Shown here piece after piece: positions 1 through 8,578 of a stretch of DNA of 64,000 bases. Location: assembly GCA_965657335.1 (NCBI GenBank), contig CBFHOH010000003.1:1-64000 (forward strand), written 5' to 3'. The translations under genes were made by a program, and so were the position numbers. The notes beneath the pieces were generated by a model that was given only the letters and a program-made list of their open reading frames with translations, made no database searches and was not told where the DNA came from. Origin of the DNA: UBA4582 sp965657335 (GTDB lineage: Bacteria > Pseudomonadota > Gammaproteobacteria > Pseudomonadales > Azotimanducaceae). Numbering within the stretch: the stretch's first letter is position 1; every line of letters begins with the position of its first letter.

Positions 1-1
1 T

Positions 2-256
2 GAAGCGATTGCCGAGGCTGCTGTTGAAGCGCCCGCTGAAGCTGATGTTGAAGCGCCTTCTGAAGCCATTGCCGAAGCTGCTGTTGAAGCGCCCGCTGAA
101 GCTACCGAGGCAGCACCTGTTGTGGAGAATGCGGAGGCACCTAGCGAGGAGGTCGTCGTGGCAGCTGTTGAAGATACGGCTGAGAGCACATCGGAATTAA
201 TTGCTGAACAATCTCCGAACAAAGAAGAAAATGAAGCGGCCTCAGGAGATCGCTAA
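2..256 (+). CDS. rne: C-terminal tail of a truncated gene, probably ribonuclease E
   Basis: The reading frame is open from the window edge to a TAA and encodes about 84 residues that are almost entirely Ala, Glu, Val and Pro. A block of 14 residues (EAIAEAAVEAPAEA) occurs twice, 60 bases apart. No catalytic domain is visible. The name rests on context: in Pseudomonas-type genomes rne lies tail-to-tail with murB, as here, and RNase E ends in an acidic, low-complexity degradosome scaffold. Another protein with an Ala/Glu-rich tail is possible. The bases before 2 are outside the window. Confidence 0.5.
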   Translation, partial: EAIAEAAVEAPAEADVEAPSEAIAEAAVEAPAEATEAAPVVENAEAPSEEVVVAAVEDTAESTSELIAEQSPNKEENEAASGDR

Positions 257-302
257 TATTTTATAGACGAGCAACACCTGCTCTGGTGAAAGCATTACCC
301 GA

Positions 303-1301
303 TCAAGAGTAAAAGGCAGGTTCGGTTTCAAGCGTGACACCGAATCTGCGCTTAATCGTCGAGACGATTAGCCGCACAAGATCCTCGACGTCGGAAAAAC
401 TCGCGTCTGCGGCGTTTGTAAGTACCAGTGCGTGCTGCTCCGAAACTTTAGCACCACCCGCTAGCTTTCCTTTTAGCCCCGATTGGTCGATAAGTCTCGC
501 TGCTGACAACTTTATTCTGTTATCCGGCATAGGCAGCCCCACCACCGCTTTTTCATTCAATTTAATCTTTTCGAATTCAGACAACGTAATTATTGGGTTC
601 TTAAAGAAACTACCAACATTTCCGATCAGCTCAGGATCGGGTAATTTACGCTTTCTGATCCGAATCACGGCATCACTGACCACTTTAGCTGTCAGCTCTG
701 ATGCCGATTCAAGCTCTACCTGCAGCTCTGGATAGCCTAGTCGAGGCTGGAACTCCTTGCTGAGGGTCAGCGAGATGCCCGTGACGATATATTTATCTTT
801 AGCGCCCTCTTTAAAGATGCTAGTTCGGTAACCGAGTTCACATTCACCTACATCCAATTGACGGGGTTCCAAGGTTTGGCGATCGAGTACACTTACAGAA
901 GATATGAGAGATTCAATTTCAACGCCATACGCGCCAATGTTCTGAATTGGAGCAGCGCCAACGCTACCTGGTATCAAAGACAAATTTTCTAGACCGAACA
1001 ATCCCTTTTCAAGTGTAGCAAGCACCAAGGCATGCCAGTTTTCACCGGCTTTGACATTGACAATATTCCCCTTTACTTCTAAGCCATCTAATTTGACCTG
1101 AACGACAAGACAATCCAGTAATGGGGCGAAAACAACATTACTACCACCACCCAGCAGAACTACTTTCACTTTTTGCTTTCTAGCGAACAGCAATGCTTCA
1201 CGCAACTCATCCTCGTCGCGTGCTTCAACATAAAATCTTGCCAACGATGGCAAACCCAAGGTCGTAAGAGCAGCAAGTTGCTTGTTTTCCTGAATGAGCA
1301 A
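303..1301 (-). CDS. murB: UDP-N-acetylenolpyruvoylglucosamine reductase MurB
   Basis: MurB makes UDP-N-acetylmuramate by NADPH-dependent reduction of the enolpyruvyl group, the second committed step of peptidoglycan synthesis in the cytoplasm. The 332-residue product is normal length. The FAD-binding core shows GGGSN at residues 51-55 and GSVGAAPIQNIGAYG at 112-126. The catalytic-acid segment GSFFKNP lies at 230-236, with Ser231 as the expected proton donor. It is a type I (E. coli-like) MurB. It is the last gene of a minus-strand envelope run starting at exbB, and it faces the probable rne tail across about 46 bases. Confidence 0.97.
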   Translation of the reverse strand: MLIQENKQLAALTTLGLPSLARFYVEARDEDELREALLFARKQKVKVVLLGGGSNVVFAPLLDCLVVQVKLDGLEVKGNIVNVKAGENWHALVLATLEKGLFGLENLSLIPGSVGAAPIQNIGAYGVEIESLISSVSVLDRQTLEPRQLDVGECELGYRTSIFKEGAKDKYIVTGISLTLSKEFQPRLGYPELQVELESASELTAKVVSDAVIRIRKRKLPDPELIGNVGSFFKNPIITLSEFEKIKLNEKAVVGLPMPDNRIKLSAARLIDQSGLKGKLAGGAKVSEQHALVLTNAADASFSDVEDLVRLIVSTIKRRFGVTLETEPAFYS

Positions 1302-1331
1302 ACTTAAGCTGCCTCTCTATGACGACGGATT

Positions 1332-1856
1332 TTAAGCGTTGCTTTCGACAACGAGGGCCAACACTTCTTCAAAAGCGTCTTCTGCCAACTTTTCCATTTC
1401 GGCATCAGAGCGATCCTGAATAGGATGTCCAACGAATACCTTAGACGGGTCAAACCCCAACGACCGGGCTTGACTTGCCGCTGCTTCAACGAATTCCGTG
1501 GATGCAATAAATCCACCAGGTATACCACGACGATCAAGATCCATAATGTCATGCAAACTGCACGACGTACATGAACCTCAGTCAGCAAGTGCCTCAATGA
1601 CCACGTCGCATTCCGTCGCTATCTGCTGCTTAAGCTCTGTTGGTGCGATGCGCGTAAAGGTTGGTTTGCTGTATCGTTTTGTCTGGACACCCTTTTGCCC
1701 TAACAAGTCGTCGATCCGATCGAGGAAAACATCCCCTCTTGGCTTTGAGATATTAAGCAACCCTACAGTCAAACCATCTAGCGATTTGGGCTTAGGTAGC
1801 GGCATGCGACCATCCGGGCTGAGTTCAGCCGTTGGGTCCATTAGAACCATTGTCAT
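1332..1856 (-). CDS. UGSC-family selenoprotein, read through an in-frame TGA
   Basis: One 174-residue frame is interrupted only by a TGA at 1578-1580, and coding resumes in the same frame to the stop at 1332. Read as selenocysteine (Sec93) this gives ALAD-UGSC-TSC, the signature of the UGSC (seleno)protein family, which is known from marine bacteria and has no settled function. Sec93, Cys96 and Cys99 would form the redox centre. A strong ribosome site (AAGAGGAG, 7 bases before ATG) fixes the start. A SECIS-like hairpin starts 11 bases after the TGA (separate entry). The adjoining upstream gene encodes a thioredoxin-fold protein, so a redox role is inferred. Standard gene callers would split or truncate it. 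A plain nonsense mutation is the alternative but is unlikely given the motif and hairpin. Confidence 0.88.
1548..1566 (-). promoter_or_regulatory. SECIS-like hairpin for selenocysteine insertion
   Basis: On the minus strand, 11 bases after the TGA, GTCGTGCA and TGCATGAC form an 8-bp stem (one G-T wobble) around a 3-base GTT loop. The loop begins 19 bases after the TGA. In E. coli fdhF the SelB-binding hairpin is placed about the same way and has a similar apex, a UGCA stem around a loop starting with G. The position and apex therefore fit a bacterial SECIS element. SelB recognition is inferred, not shown. Confidence 0.75.
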
Positions 1857-1923
1857 ATTGAAACTCCTCTTTTATTAATTCCAGAACAATAATCGTGCAA
1901 CTCACGTCGCAAAATTAATGCTC

Positions 1924-3351
1924 CTAATGTCTAACTTTTACGGTGACAGGCACACTACCCATCGAACCACTGGCTCCCCAACCAGCAATAATCGCTGAAA
2001 ACATACCAGCTCCACCACCCGCTCGCACGATGTTCAGGCCACCTTCCCGAAATTTTGGTACAACTTTATCAGCAAACTTATCCGGTATCCCCTCAGCGAT
2101 ACCGCCTGCACCTGAAATGAGCTCAGCGCCATCAATCTGCAGCAGTGACTCGAGTTCAGTCTTTACCTGTTCTTTGCTCCAAGCCGCATCTTTAAACACG
2201 CGTTCATGCTCCGGCGTTATGACCAAAAAAGCATCAGCTGCCATCACCATTTTTGGATGGGATGCGACGCGTAAACCTGCGGCAAAGGACCGGCATAGTG
2301 ACTCAGGCGTCCTAGACTTTTGATCAACGATGCCCTGTACACCGTCCGCTGCGAATAATGTCACAGTAGATTCCTCACTATCAAAACCCTTATCCACCGA
2401 ATACGAGTCCCAGCATGAATTAGTTTCGTCTTCTGCAAAACAGAAAGTGTACTTACCGGGATTACCTAATGCCGCGCGATCCACGCCCTGCGGTTTACCG
2501 CCGCCAACATTCCGAATAACTAATTGCAGCGCACGACCGATAGTCGCATTCGCCCTGTTACCCTGGCCAAGGGCATTACCTTTTGAGTTCATGCCAATGG
2601 CTCTAGAAATGGGGCCGTTTACTACTACCATGGGACCTGAGAAATAGGTTGTCGCCAATAAACCATGCATACAAAATTCATCGAGCAATGCGGCCTCTAC
2701 CGCGGCAAGCACAACCGGCATGTATTCAGGTTTACACCCTGCCATGACGGCGTTTACCGCAACTTTTAGGACGCTACATGGCGCATAATCAGGCGGCACG
2801 CTACCTATGATCTCGTCTGGCGATCGTCGTGTACCCTGAAGCATTTTAACGACTCTCAACTCCGTCGGCGGCACTAGTGGCAATCCGTCACTCCAGCCAC
2901 GGTCATAACACGCTTCAATTTCGTCTTCGCCATCCTCGATCGACAACCTCCTGACCTCAAGATCGGCAGAGCCATATTTGACCGCCAATTTATCAAGCAT
3001 GCCCGGGTCCATTGTTTTCGAGCCACATCCTGGCCTGAAAGCAGGAAGATCATCAGGAAAGTTAAGACCTGTCAGGCGTTGCCACTCTTGCCGGTCCCAG
3101 CCTTCGGTGCGGGCTACTTCTATTAGCTCGCGCTCATCATCAAACTTCAACAACGTGGGCACAGTTTCAAGTCTATGCTTGAAAGAATACTCGAGCTCAG
3201 TATCGTCTATTACAGGTACGTCTGATGGAAATTCAGGATTGTCCTGCGAGTAGATTGTAAGATCCAACTCATTAATCAGTCTTTTCGTCACTGGTGCTAA
3301 AAGTTTACACGTCTCACAATCTTCCTTTAGTACAAGCACATATTGCGACAT
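1924..3351 (-). CDS. thioredoxin-fold protein with a large C-terminal domain, partner of the UGSC selenoprotein
   Basis: The 475-residue product starts with a thioredoxin-like domain (residues 1-95): CETC at 12-15 and a cis-proline-type VPT near 64-66. The remaining roughly 370 residues contain RPGCGS (Cys109), GWSDGLPLVPPT near 153, and Gly/Ala-rich segments at the end, and match no enzyme family I can name. The gene ends 67 bases before the UGSC selenoprotein on the same strand, so the two are probably co-transcribed. One inference is that it reduces the Sec/Cys centre of its neighbour, or works with it on a shared substrate. It starts 4 bases after kdsB ends. A cytoplasmic location is likely, as no signal peptide is visible. 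Confidence 0.8.
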   Translation of the reverse strand: MSQYVLVLKEDCETCKLLAPVTKRLINELDLTIYSQDNPEFPSDVPVIDDTELEYSFKHRLETVPTLLKFDDERELIEVARTEGWDRQEWQRLTGLNFPDDLPAFRPGCGSKTMDPGMLDKLAVKYGSADLEVRRLSIEDGEDEIEACYDRGWSDGLPLVPPTELRVVKMLQGTRRSPDEIIGSVPPDYAPCSVLKVAVNAVMAGCKPEYMPVVLAAVEAALLDEFCMHGLLATTYFSGPMVVVNGPISRAIGMNSKGNALGQGNRANATIGRALQLVIRNVGGGKPQGVDRAALGNPGKYTFCFAEDETNSCWDSYSVDKGFDSEESTVTLFAADGVQGIVDQKSRTPESLCRSFAAGLRVASHPKMVMAADAFLVITPEHERVFKDAAWSKEQVKTELESLLQIDGAELISGAGGIAEGIPDKFADKVVPKFREGGLNIVRAGGGAGMFSAIIAGWGASGSMGSVPVTVKVRH

Positions 3352-3355
3352 TTTC

Positions 3356-4111
3356 TTACTTCTCCAGATATTCGATTGTTCTTAGTAAATCATCCTGCGT
3401 GTCGATGCCAGCAGGAAATGATTCTTTTGCTTCATCAGCGACAATTATCTTGCCAGAGGCCAGTGCACGCAACTGCTCAAGCTTTTCAGTCTCTTCGAGA
3501 GAGGCAACAGGCAGATTGACAAATTGCTGAAGAGCACTAACCCGATAGGCATAAATGCCGATATGGCGTTTGTAAACAATCGACGTACTTAGGGTTTTTT
3601 CACTGCTTGAGAAACCATCTCGATGCCAGGGGATAGGCGCACGAGAAAAGTACAAAGCTCGCCCTTGATCATCCGTCACAAGTTTCACCAAGTTAGGATC
3701 GAATAGCTCATCAATAGACGATATACGCTCGTACAGGGTGCTCATGAAGCATTCGTTGTCAGCAAGACATCGCGCAACCTGATCAATCGCAACAGGCGGA
3801 ATCAACGGTTCATCTCCCTGAACATTCACGATAATTTCGTTTTCAGGGAGACCCAAGACGGCAGCAACCTCCTCGATTCTGTCAGTGCCAGATTCGTGGG
3901 CTTTTGCTGTCATTACCGCAGTACCGCCGAAGCGATTGACCTCATCCAACACCCGCTCATCATCCGTAGCGACGATCACACGGCGACATTCACTTTTCAT
4001 CGCCTGCTCATATACCCGATGAATCATGGTTTTACCCAAGATGTCTAACAGGGGCTTCCCCGGCAACCGACTGGATTCAAATCTTGCCGGAATAACAACA
4101 GTAAAATTCAT
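3356..4111 (-). CDS. kdsB: CMP-KDO synthetase KdsB
   Basis: KdsB (3-deoxy-manno-octulosonate cytidylyltransferase) activates KDO with CTP for attachment to lipid A in the cytoplasm. The 251-residue product has the family N-terminus IPARFESSRLPGKPL at residues 7-21, which binds CTP, and the metal/nucleotide segment NVQGDEP. Length is standard. Its ATG shares one base with the TAA of ycaR (TAATG), which suggests coupled translation. It lies directly downstream of the lipid A kinase part of the MsbA-LpxK fusion, so the run is a lipid A-core assembly operon. Confidence 0.97.
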   Translation of the reverse strand: MNFTVVIPARFESSRLPGKPLLDILGKTMIHRVYEQAMKSECRRVIVATDDERVLDEVNRFGGTAVMTAKAHESGTDRIEEVAAVLGLPENEIIVNVQGDEPLIPPVAIDQVARCLADNECFMSTLYERISSIDELFDPNLVKLVTDDQGRALYFSRAPIPWHRDGFSSSEKTLSTSIVYKRHIGIYAYRVSALQQFVNLPVASLEETEKLEQLRALASGKIIVADEAKESFPAGIDTQDDLLRTIEYLEK

Positions 4112-4302
4112 TACCGATCTACTTTCTCTTCCGCGCTTAATACTCGCGCCTCTTCTTGCAACATCACAGGTATGTCATCCCTCACAGGAAAGGCAAGCCC
4201 CTCGACGTAGCAAATTAATTCATCTTCTTGCTTTTTGTATTCCAGTTCGCCGTGGCAAACAGGACAAACCAGAATGCTGAGAAGTTTTCCATCGACAGCC
4301 AT
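4111..4302 (-). CDS. ycaR: Trm112/YcaR family small protein
   Basis: The product has 63 residues, starting with LLSILVCPVCHGEL and continuing with a strand-rich segment containing GLAFPVRDDIPVML. This is the typical YcaR/Trm112 pattern. The family is small and usually zinc-ribbon-like, but only the CPVC half of a zinc site is present, as in many YcaR proteins. The E. coli homologue sits between lpxK and kdsB, exactly as here. Its biochemical role in bacteria is unclear. The stop overlaps the kdsB start by one base. Confidence 0.93.
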   Translation of the reverse strand: MAVDGKLLSILVCPVCHGELEYKKQEDELICYVEGLAFPVRDDIPVMLQEEARVLSAEEKVDR

Positions 4303-4364
4303 ATCTCTTTTCTCTATCAGGTAGTTAAAAAAATTAGTGTTGTTATGCGCCGGTTCTCGTCGAG

Positions 4365-7300
4365 TTATCGATCAATCGTACTGACCTTTTCTAACATCCG
4401 CTGGGTGACGTCATTCTCGAGAGTCGCCCCAACCATCAGATACCAGAAGTCTTGGTGAATAAGTTCCGGATTCAAGAGCCGACATTTTACCGCATCTTTT
4501 TCGGTCATAATAACCGGCAAACTATCTCCAAACATCAACTCTGATATCTTGAACCAGTGATGGTCATCGAAATGATGCTCAATCACCTCAAATCCGAGCT
4601 CTCTCAATGATCGGAAAAATCTATCGGGATTACCAATGCCCGCCACGCCATGAACTGTTCTCTGCAACCCATGTTCAGTCACGGAAATTTCAGCGGCCGT
4701 TATGACGTTTACGAGCTTGGTCGGATGCAGACTCATCACACTGGGCGCCACTGGTAAATCAACCGCGCCCTCACCATTCACCACCACAAAATCAACTTCC
4801 GTCAATCGGGAGGGTGATTCTCGCAAGGGACCTGCAGGCAAGCACATGCCATTGCCAAGCCCTTTTTCCGCATCTACGACAACGATCTCTATATCACGAC
4901 CGAGCGCATAGTGTTGTAAACCATCATCGCTGATGACGACATCGCAATTGTGTTCGGCCAAAAGGTATCTTGTAGCAGCCACTCTATCCGGATCAACCAC
5001 AACCGGGCTACCCGTGCGCCGCGCAATCATCACGGCCTCATCTCCCGACGCAGCCGGGTCCGTCAGCCCCGTGACTTCAAGAGGGTAAGACGCAGACGTT
5101 CCCCCGTAACCGCGACTTACGATACCAGGATGGTACCCCGCTTCTCTTAGCAAATCCGCCAGCAGCAACACCAATGGGGATTTACCGGTGCCACCTACGT
5201 TTATATTTCCGACAATAATCGTCGGTACCGGTGGCAACCATTGTTTTGATGTCGAGTTTTGTATTCGATGACGACGTACTTTTACTAGCAGACTGAAAAC
5301 AATTGCCAGAGGACTCAACAACCGTATCCAAATTGAATCGTCGTACCAGGCTTTGACCAGCGGATTAAAGTCCCCTGAAAACCAAGACCCAGATTCCGTG
5401 GGTGGCGCAATCGGTCTGATTTCAAGTGCGGGCGCCCTTGTATTGGCAGCGGCTTTTTCATTGCCCGAGCTATTTACATTATGTAGTGACGCATAGTGTT
5501 GTCCCTGAGCAAGTAACTCTGCGTGAGAGCCCTGCTCAACAATCCGGCCTTGATCGAGCACAAGAATTCGATCAGCTTTTTCAATGGTCGAAAGCCGGTG
5601 TGCGATGACAACCGTGGTTCTATCCTTGGCTACCGCTTCCAGCGCCGACTGTATTTTTCGCTCGGACTCGGAGTCCAAAGCTGAGGTTGCTTCGTCCAGA
5701 ATGAGTACCGGTGAATTCTTGAGGAAAGCTCTTGCTATCGCTAATCGTTGACGTTGTCCGCCGGAAAGCAACACCCCATCATCACCGACGATGGTGTCGA
5801 TGCCATCTTCCAGTTCGCTGATAAATTCCCAAGCATATGCCTTTCGAGCCGCTTCGATTATTTCCTCAGTGCTTTTATTTTCAAGATCCCCGTAGGCAAT
5901 GTTTCTTCTTACAGTGTCATTAAACAATGTGACATTCTGCGTTACCAAGGACAAATGGTAGCGGAGATTTTCGAGTTGAATCTCATCAACTGGAATATCG
6001 TCAAGCAGAATCTCTCCTGAACTAGGCGTGTAAAACCTAGGAATAAGACTTGCCAACGTACTCTTACCGCTGCCCGATCGACCAACGAGCGCGACAGTTT
6101 CACCAGGATTGACTGTGAAACTGATATTCTTGAGTACGAGTGTGTTCTCCTCTTCCTCGCTGTTAACTGATCGATCCTGTGGATCATAAGAGAAAGACAC
6201 ATCGCGAAATTCCAGCTTACCCTCAACAGTGTCCAAATCGAGCGCGCCGACATCTGGCTCAGAATTTTCATCAAACAAGCTAAATATATCTTCGGCCGCA
6301 GCTAACCCCTTTTGGATAGTCGAATTCACTTCCGATAGCTGTCGGATCGGTTTTGCAAGAAGTCCTCCAGCAGTGATGAACGCGATGATGTTGCCACTGC
6401 CGTCCATCGAGTCTACCAGCGTAGGATCTAGCACCAACCAAACCAGGCAAGCTAGTGCCATCGAGACAACCAATTGGATGACCGGTGTAGCAATGGACTG
6501 GGTAACAACCATTTTCATAGATTGACGTCTATTGTCCTGACTCACACTATTAAAACGTTCACGTTCGTAATCAGTGCCGCCAAATGTTCTAACTACCCGG
6601 TAGCCTTGCACCGCCTCTGATGCAACATGCGTGACATCACCCATCGAGTCCTGAATTCTGCCGCTAATTTTTCGAAAACGTTTCCCGGCAAAATTAACAA
6701 TAAAAGCAATGAAAGGTCCGACGAATATAAATATGAGCGTAAGCTTCCAGTTCAGGTAAAAGAGATAAGCCAGATAGCCTATCACCGTGAAGCCTTCCCG
6801 GATAACAACGCGCACGGCATCGGTGGCGGCCCCTGTCACCTGTGTCACATGGAATGTTACCTTGGCGACCAAGTGCCCCATTGCACTCTTGTCGTAAAAG
6901 CGGCTGGGTAGCTTGAGCAGATGATCAAATAGCTCACACCTTAGCGTGTGAACAAGATTGGTGCCGATATACGTGATGAAGTAGTTACCGATAAAGGTGC
7001 CCAAGCCTCTGCCGAACACAACCAGTACAATAAAGATCGGAATGAGTGTGCGATTCAAAGTTTCCGGCTCACCAAAGTATTCACGCATGAATGATCCGGC
7101 ATAGCTATCGGGCACAACGCTTCGCCCTTCAAGAAAATCGATGATATAAGCAATGAGTTGCACAAAACCAACATTCGCTACGGAATGAATAATAAACCCG
7201 AGCATACTTAGTAGAAATGCTGCCCAGTAGATGCTCACGTACTTAAGGAGCCTACCGTAGACCTGAACGTCTGACCCCTGCGTTGTGCCAAGCGACAGGT

Positions 7301-7388
7301 CCTCGTTCTCCCGGTTTACTTCAGGCGCATCCGCCCCTTCACTTGGTGAATTTGGTCCCGGTTTCGCTGCGCTACTCATTTTACTCAC
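4365..7388 (-). CDS. MsbA-LpxK fusion: lipid A flippase joined to tetraacyldisaccharide 4'-kinase
   Basis: One uninterrupted frame of 1007 residues holds two proteins that are normally separate. Residues about 40-635 are MsbA: six membrane segments, then an ABC ATPase with Walker A GRSGSGKST (436-444), signature LSGGQ (541-545) and Walker B VLILDEA (561-567). Residues about 680-1007 are LpxK, with P-loop GNINVGGTGKSPL (727-739). The linker (about 636-680) is rich in Ala, Pro, Ser and Asn. MsbA moves lipid A-core across the inner membrane; LpxK adds the 4'-phosphate on the cytoplasmic face. The fusion would tether kinase to exporter. A short acidic tail of about 40 residues precedes the first membrane segment. 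The start overlaps exbD by 8 bases. Confidence 0.95.
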   Translation of the reverse strand: MSKMSSAAKPGPNSPSEGADAPEVNRENEDLSLGTTQGSDVQVYGRLLKYVSIYWAAFLLSMLGFIIHSVANVGFVQLIAYIIDFLEGRSVVPDSYAGSFMREYFGEPETLNRTLIPIFIVLVVFGRGLGTFIGNYFITYIGTNLVHTLRCELFDHLLKLPSRFYDKSAMGHLVAKVTFHVTQVTGAATDAVRVVIREGFTVIGYLAYLFYLNWKLTLIFIFVGPFIAFIVNFAGKRFRKISGRIQDSMGDVTHVASEAVQGYRVVRTFGGTDYERERFNSVSQDNRRQSMKMVVTQSIATPVIQLVVSMALACLVWLVLDPTLVDSMDGSGNIIAFITAGGLLAKPIRQLSEVNSTIQKGLAAAEDIFSLFDENSEPDVGALDLDTVEGKLEFRDVSFSYDPQDRSVNSEEEENTLVLKNISFTVNPGETVALVGRSGSGKSTLASLIPRFYTPSSGEILLDDIPVDEIQLENLRYHLSLVTQNVTLFNDTVRRNIAYGDLENKSTEEIIEAARKAYAWEFISELEDGIDTIVGDDGVLLSGGQRQRLAIARAFLKNSPVLILDEATSALDSESERKIQSALEAVAKDRTTVVIAHRLSTIEKADRILVLDQGRIVEQGSHAELLAQGQHYASLHNVNSSGNEKAAANTRAPALEIRPIAPPTESGSWFSGDFNPLVKAWYDDSIWIRLLSPLAIVFSLLVKVRRHRIQNSTSKQWLPPVPTIIVGNINVGGTGKSPLVLLLADLLREAGYHPGIVSRGYGGTSASYPLEVTGLTDPAASGDEAVMIARRTGSPVVVDPDRVAATRYLLAEHNCDVVISDDGLQHYALGRDIEIVVVDAEKGLGNGMCLPAGPLRESPSRLTEVDFVVVNGEGAVDLPVAPSVMSLHPTKLVNVITAAEISVTEHGLQRTVHGVAGIGNPDRFFRSLRELGFEVIEHHFDDHHWFKISELMFGDSLPVIMTEKDAVKCRLLNPELIHQDFWYLMVGATLENDVTQRMLEKVSTIDR

Positions 7389-7797
7389 TGGAATTCTTGG
7401 TCGTAATGCTGAGATGACTGAAGCCTAGCTGGCCCGCTGCATCCATCGCTGTTACAACAGACTGATGAGGGGTTGCTGAGTCCGCGGTGATGACTAGTGG
7501 TAATGTGTTGTCTCCGTCACTCACTTTCTGAAGCGCATTCATCAGTGTCTGCAGTTTATTATTCGTGAGTGCCACATCATTAATCGCAAATTCACCCGAG
7601 CGGGTGATGGAAATTTCGAGGGTCCGCTCAGCCAGCGTGCCAGGGCTTGCGGAAGCCTCTGGCAAATCAATAGACAGCTGACTCTCTTTGGTAAAAGTCG
7701 TCGACACCATAAAAAAAATCAGTAACAAGAAAACCACATCAATCAGCGGTGTCAGGTTTACCTCAACTTCATTACGTGTGCGTCTGGCAAATTTCAA
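7381..7797 (-). CDS. exbD: ExbD/TolR family biopolymer transport protein
   Basis: The 138-residue product has the family pattern: a short cytoplasmic N-terminus, one membrane helix LTPLIDVVFLLLIFF with the proton-carrying Asp at about residue 20, and a periplasmic domain. With ExbB it forms a proton-driven motor in the inner membrane. The start is TTG, with AAAAGG about 11 bases upstream. It lies 17 bases after exbB and overlaps the MsbA-LpxK start by 8 bases. This exbB-exbD pair beside msbA/lpxK is also found in Pseudomonas, where its partner receptor is not obvious. Confidence 0.93.
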   Translation of the reverse strand: MKFARRTRNEVEVNLTPLIDVVFLLLIFFMVSTTFTKESQLSIDLPEASASPGTLAERTLEISITRSGEFAINDVALTNNKLQTLMNALQKVSDGDNTLPLVITADSATPHQSVVTAMDAAGQLGFSHLSITTKNSSE

Positions 7798-7814
7798 AGC
7801 TATGGGCCTTTTAT

Positions 7815-8471
7815 CTAACGTGCCATTTCAGATTTAAGTGTGCGAGATTCTAATTTCTCTGCATTTGACCTGTCAGCATTTAACACTTCAACCAACTTCA
7901 ACGCTTCCTGTTCCATTGTGATCACTAACTCGTCGACCCTGCGCTGAAAAAATCTAACAAAAAAGAGACTGGGGATAGCCACAGATAAACCAGCGGCTGT
8001 GGTAATAAGCGCTTCAGATATACCACCGGCGAGCACAGCCGCGTTGCCGGTCCCTTCGAGCTTAATCGCAGTGAAAACCTTAATCATGCCAATGACGGTA
8101 CCTAACAGCCCCAGTAAGGGCGTAATTGCAGCAACTGTGCCCAGTGTGCTGAGGTAGCGCTCCATTTCATGCACAACGTGTCCGGCAACTTCCTCTATGC
8201 TTTCTTTCATTTGCTCACGACCTCGCTTGTGGTTACTTATACCGGCAGCGAGGATTTGCCCCAGTGGTGACCCAGCTCTGAGCTCTCGGAGCTTTTTGTT
8301 GTCCAGTTCATTACTGCGAATCCAGTTCCAAACCTGAGCTAACAGGTTCTTTGGAACAATTTGCGTTGCTCGCAGGGTCCAGAATCGTTCGACACAAATT
8401 GCGGCAGAAATAACAGAACATAAGAGGATTGGCACCATGAGCCAACCACCCGCCTGAACTAATTCAAACAC
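7815..8471 (-). CDS. exbB: ExbB/TolQ/MotA family proton channel protein
   Basis: This inner-membrane protein has three membrane segments and is the ExbB/TolQ partner of the ExbD that follows. The GTG at 8471 is preferred as start, because GGAG lies 10 bases upstream and the resulting N-terminus (FELVQAGGWLM) matches the family. A TTG seven codons earlier (8492) is also open. The conserved stretch LGLLGTVIGMIKVF lies in the second membrane helix. It is the first gene of the minus-strand envelope run and probably carries the promoter in the roughly 100 bases before it. Confidence 0.92.
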   Translation of the reverse strand: MFELVQAGGWLMVPILLCSVISAAICVERFWTLRATQIVPKNLLAQVWNWIRSNELDNKKLRELRAGSPLGQILAAGISNHKRGREQMKESIEEVAGHVVHEMERYLSTLGTVAAITPLLGLLGTVIGMIKVFTAIKLEGTGNAAVLAGGISEALITTAAGLSVAIPSLFFVRFFQRRVDELVITMEQEALKLVEVLNADRSNAEKLESRTLKSEMAR

Positions 8472-8578
8472 AGGTAAGAATCTCCAAATCAAGACTGTTG
8501 AACTTTGAGCTACTCTACCACATACGCTTTGAAATACATCCCGATATCAATCAGGCTGCTTCAATTTATCGAGTAAAA

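Noticed and set aside
1304..1597. Minus-strand ORF overlapping the selenoprotein in another frame
   Set aside because: Its product has no family character, while the overlapping frame shows a complete UGSC protein with motif, ribosome site and SECIS-like hairpin.
5350..5500. Loss of a stop codon by sequencing error between MsbA and LpxK
   Set aside because: The junction has a sensible 45-residue linker in frame and both domains are complete. An error cannot be excluded without reads, but nothing in the sequence suggests one.
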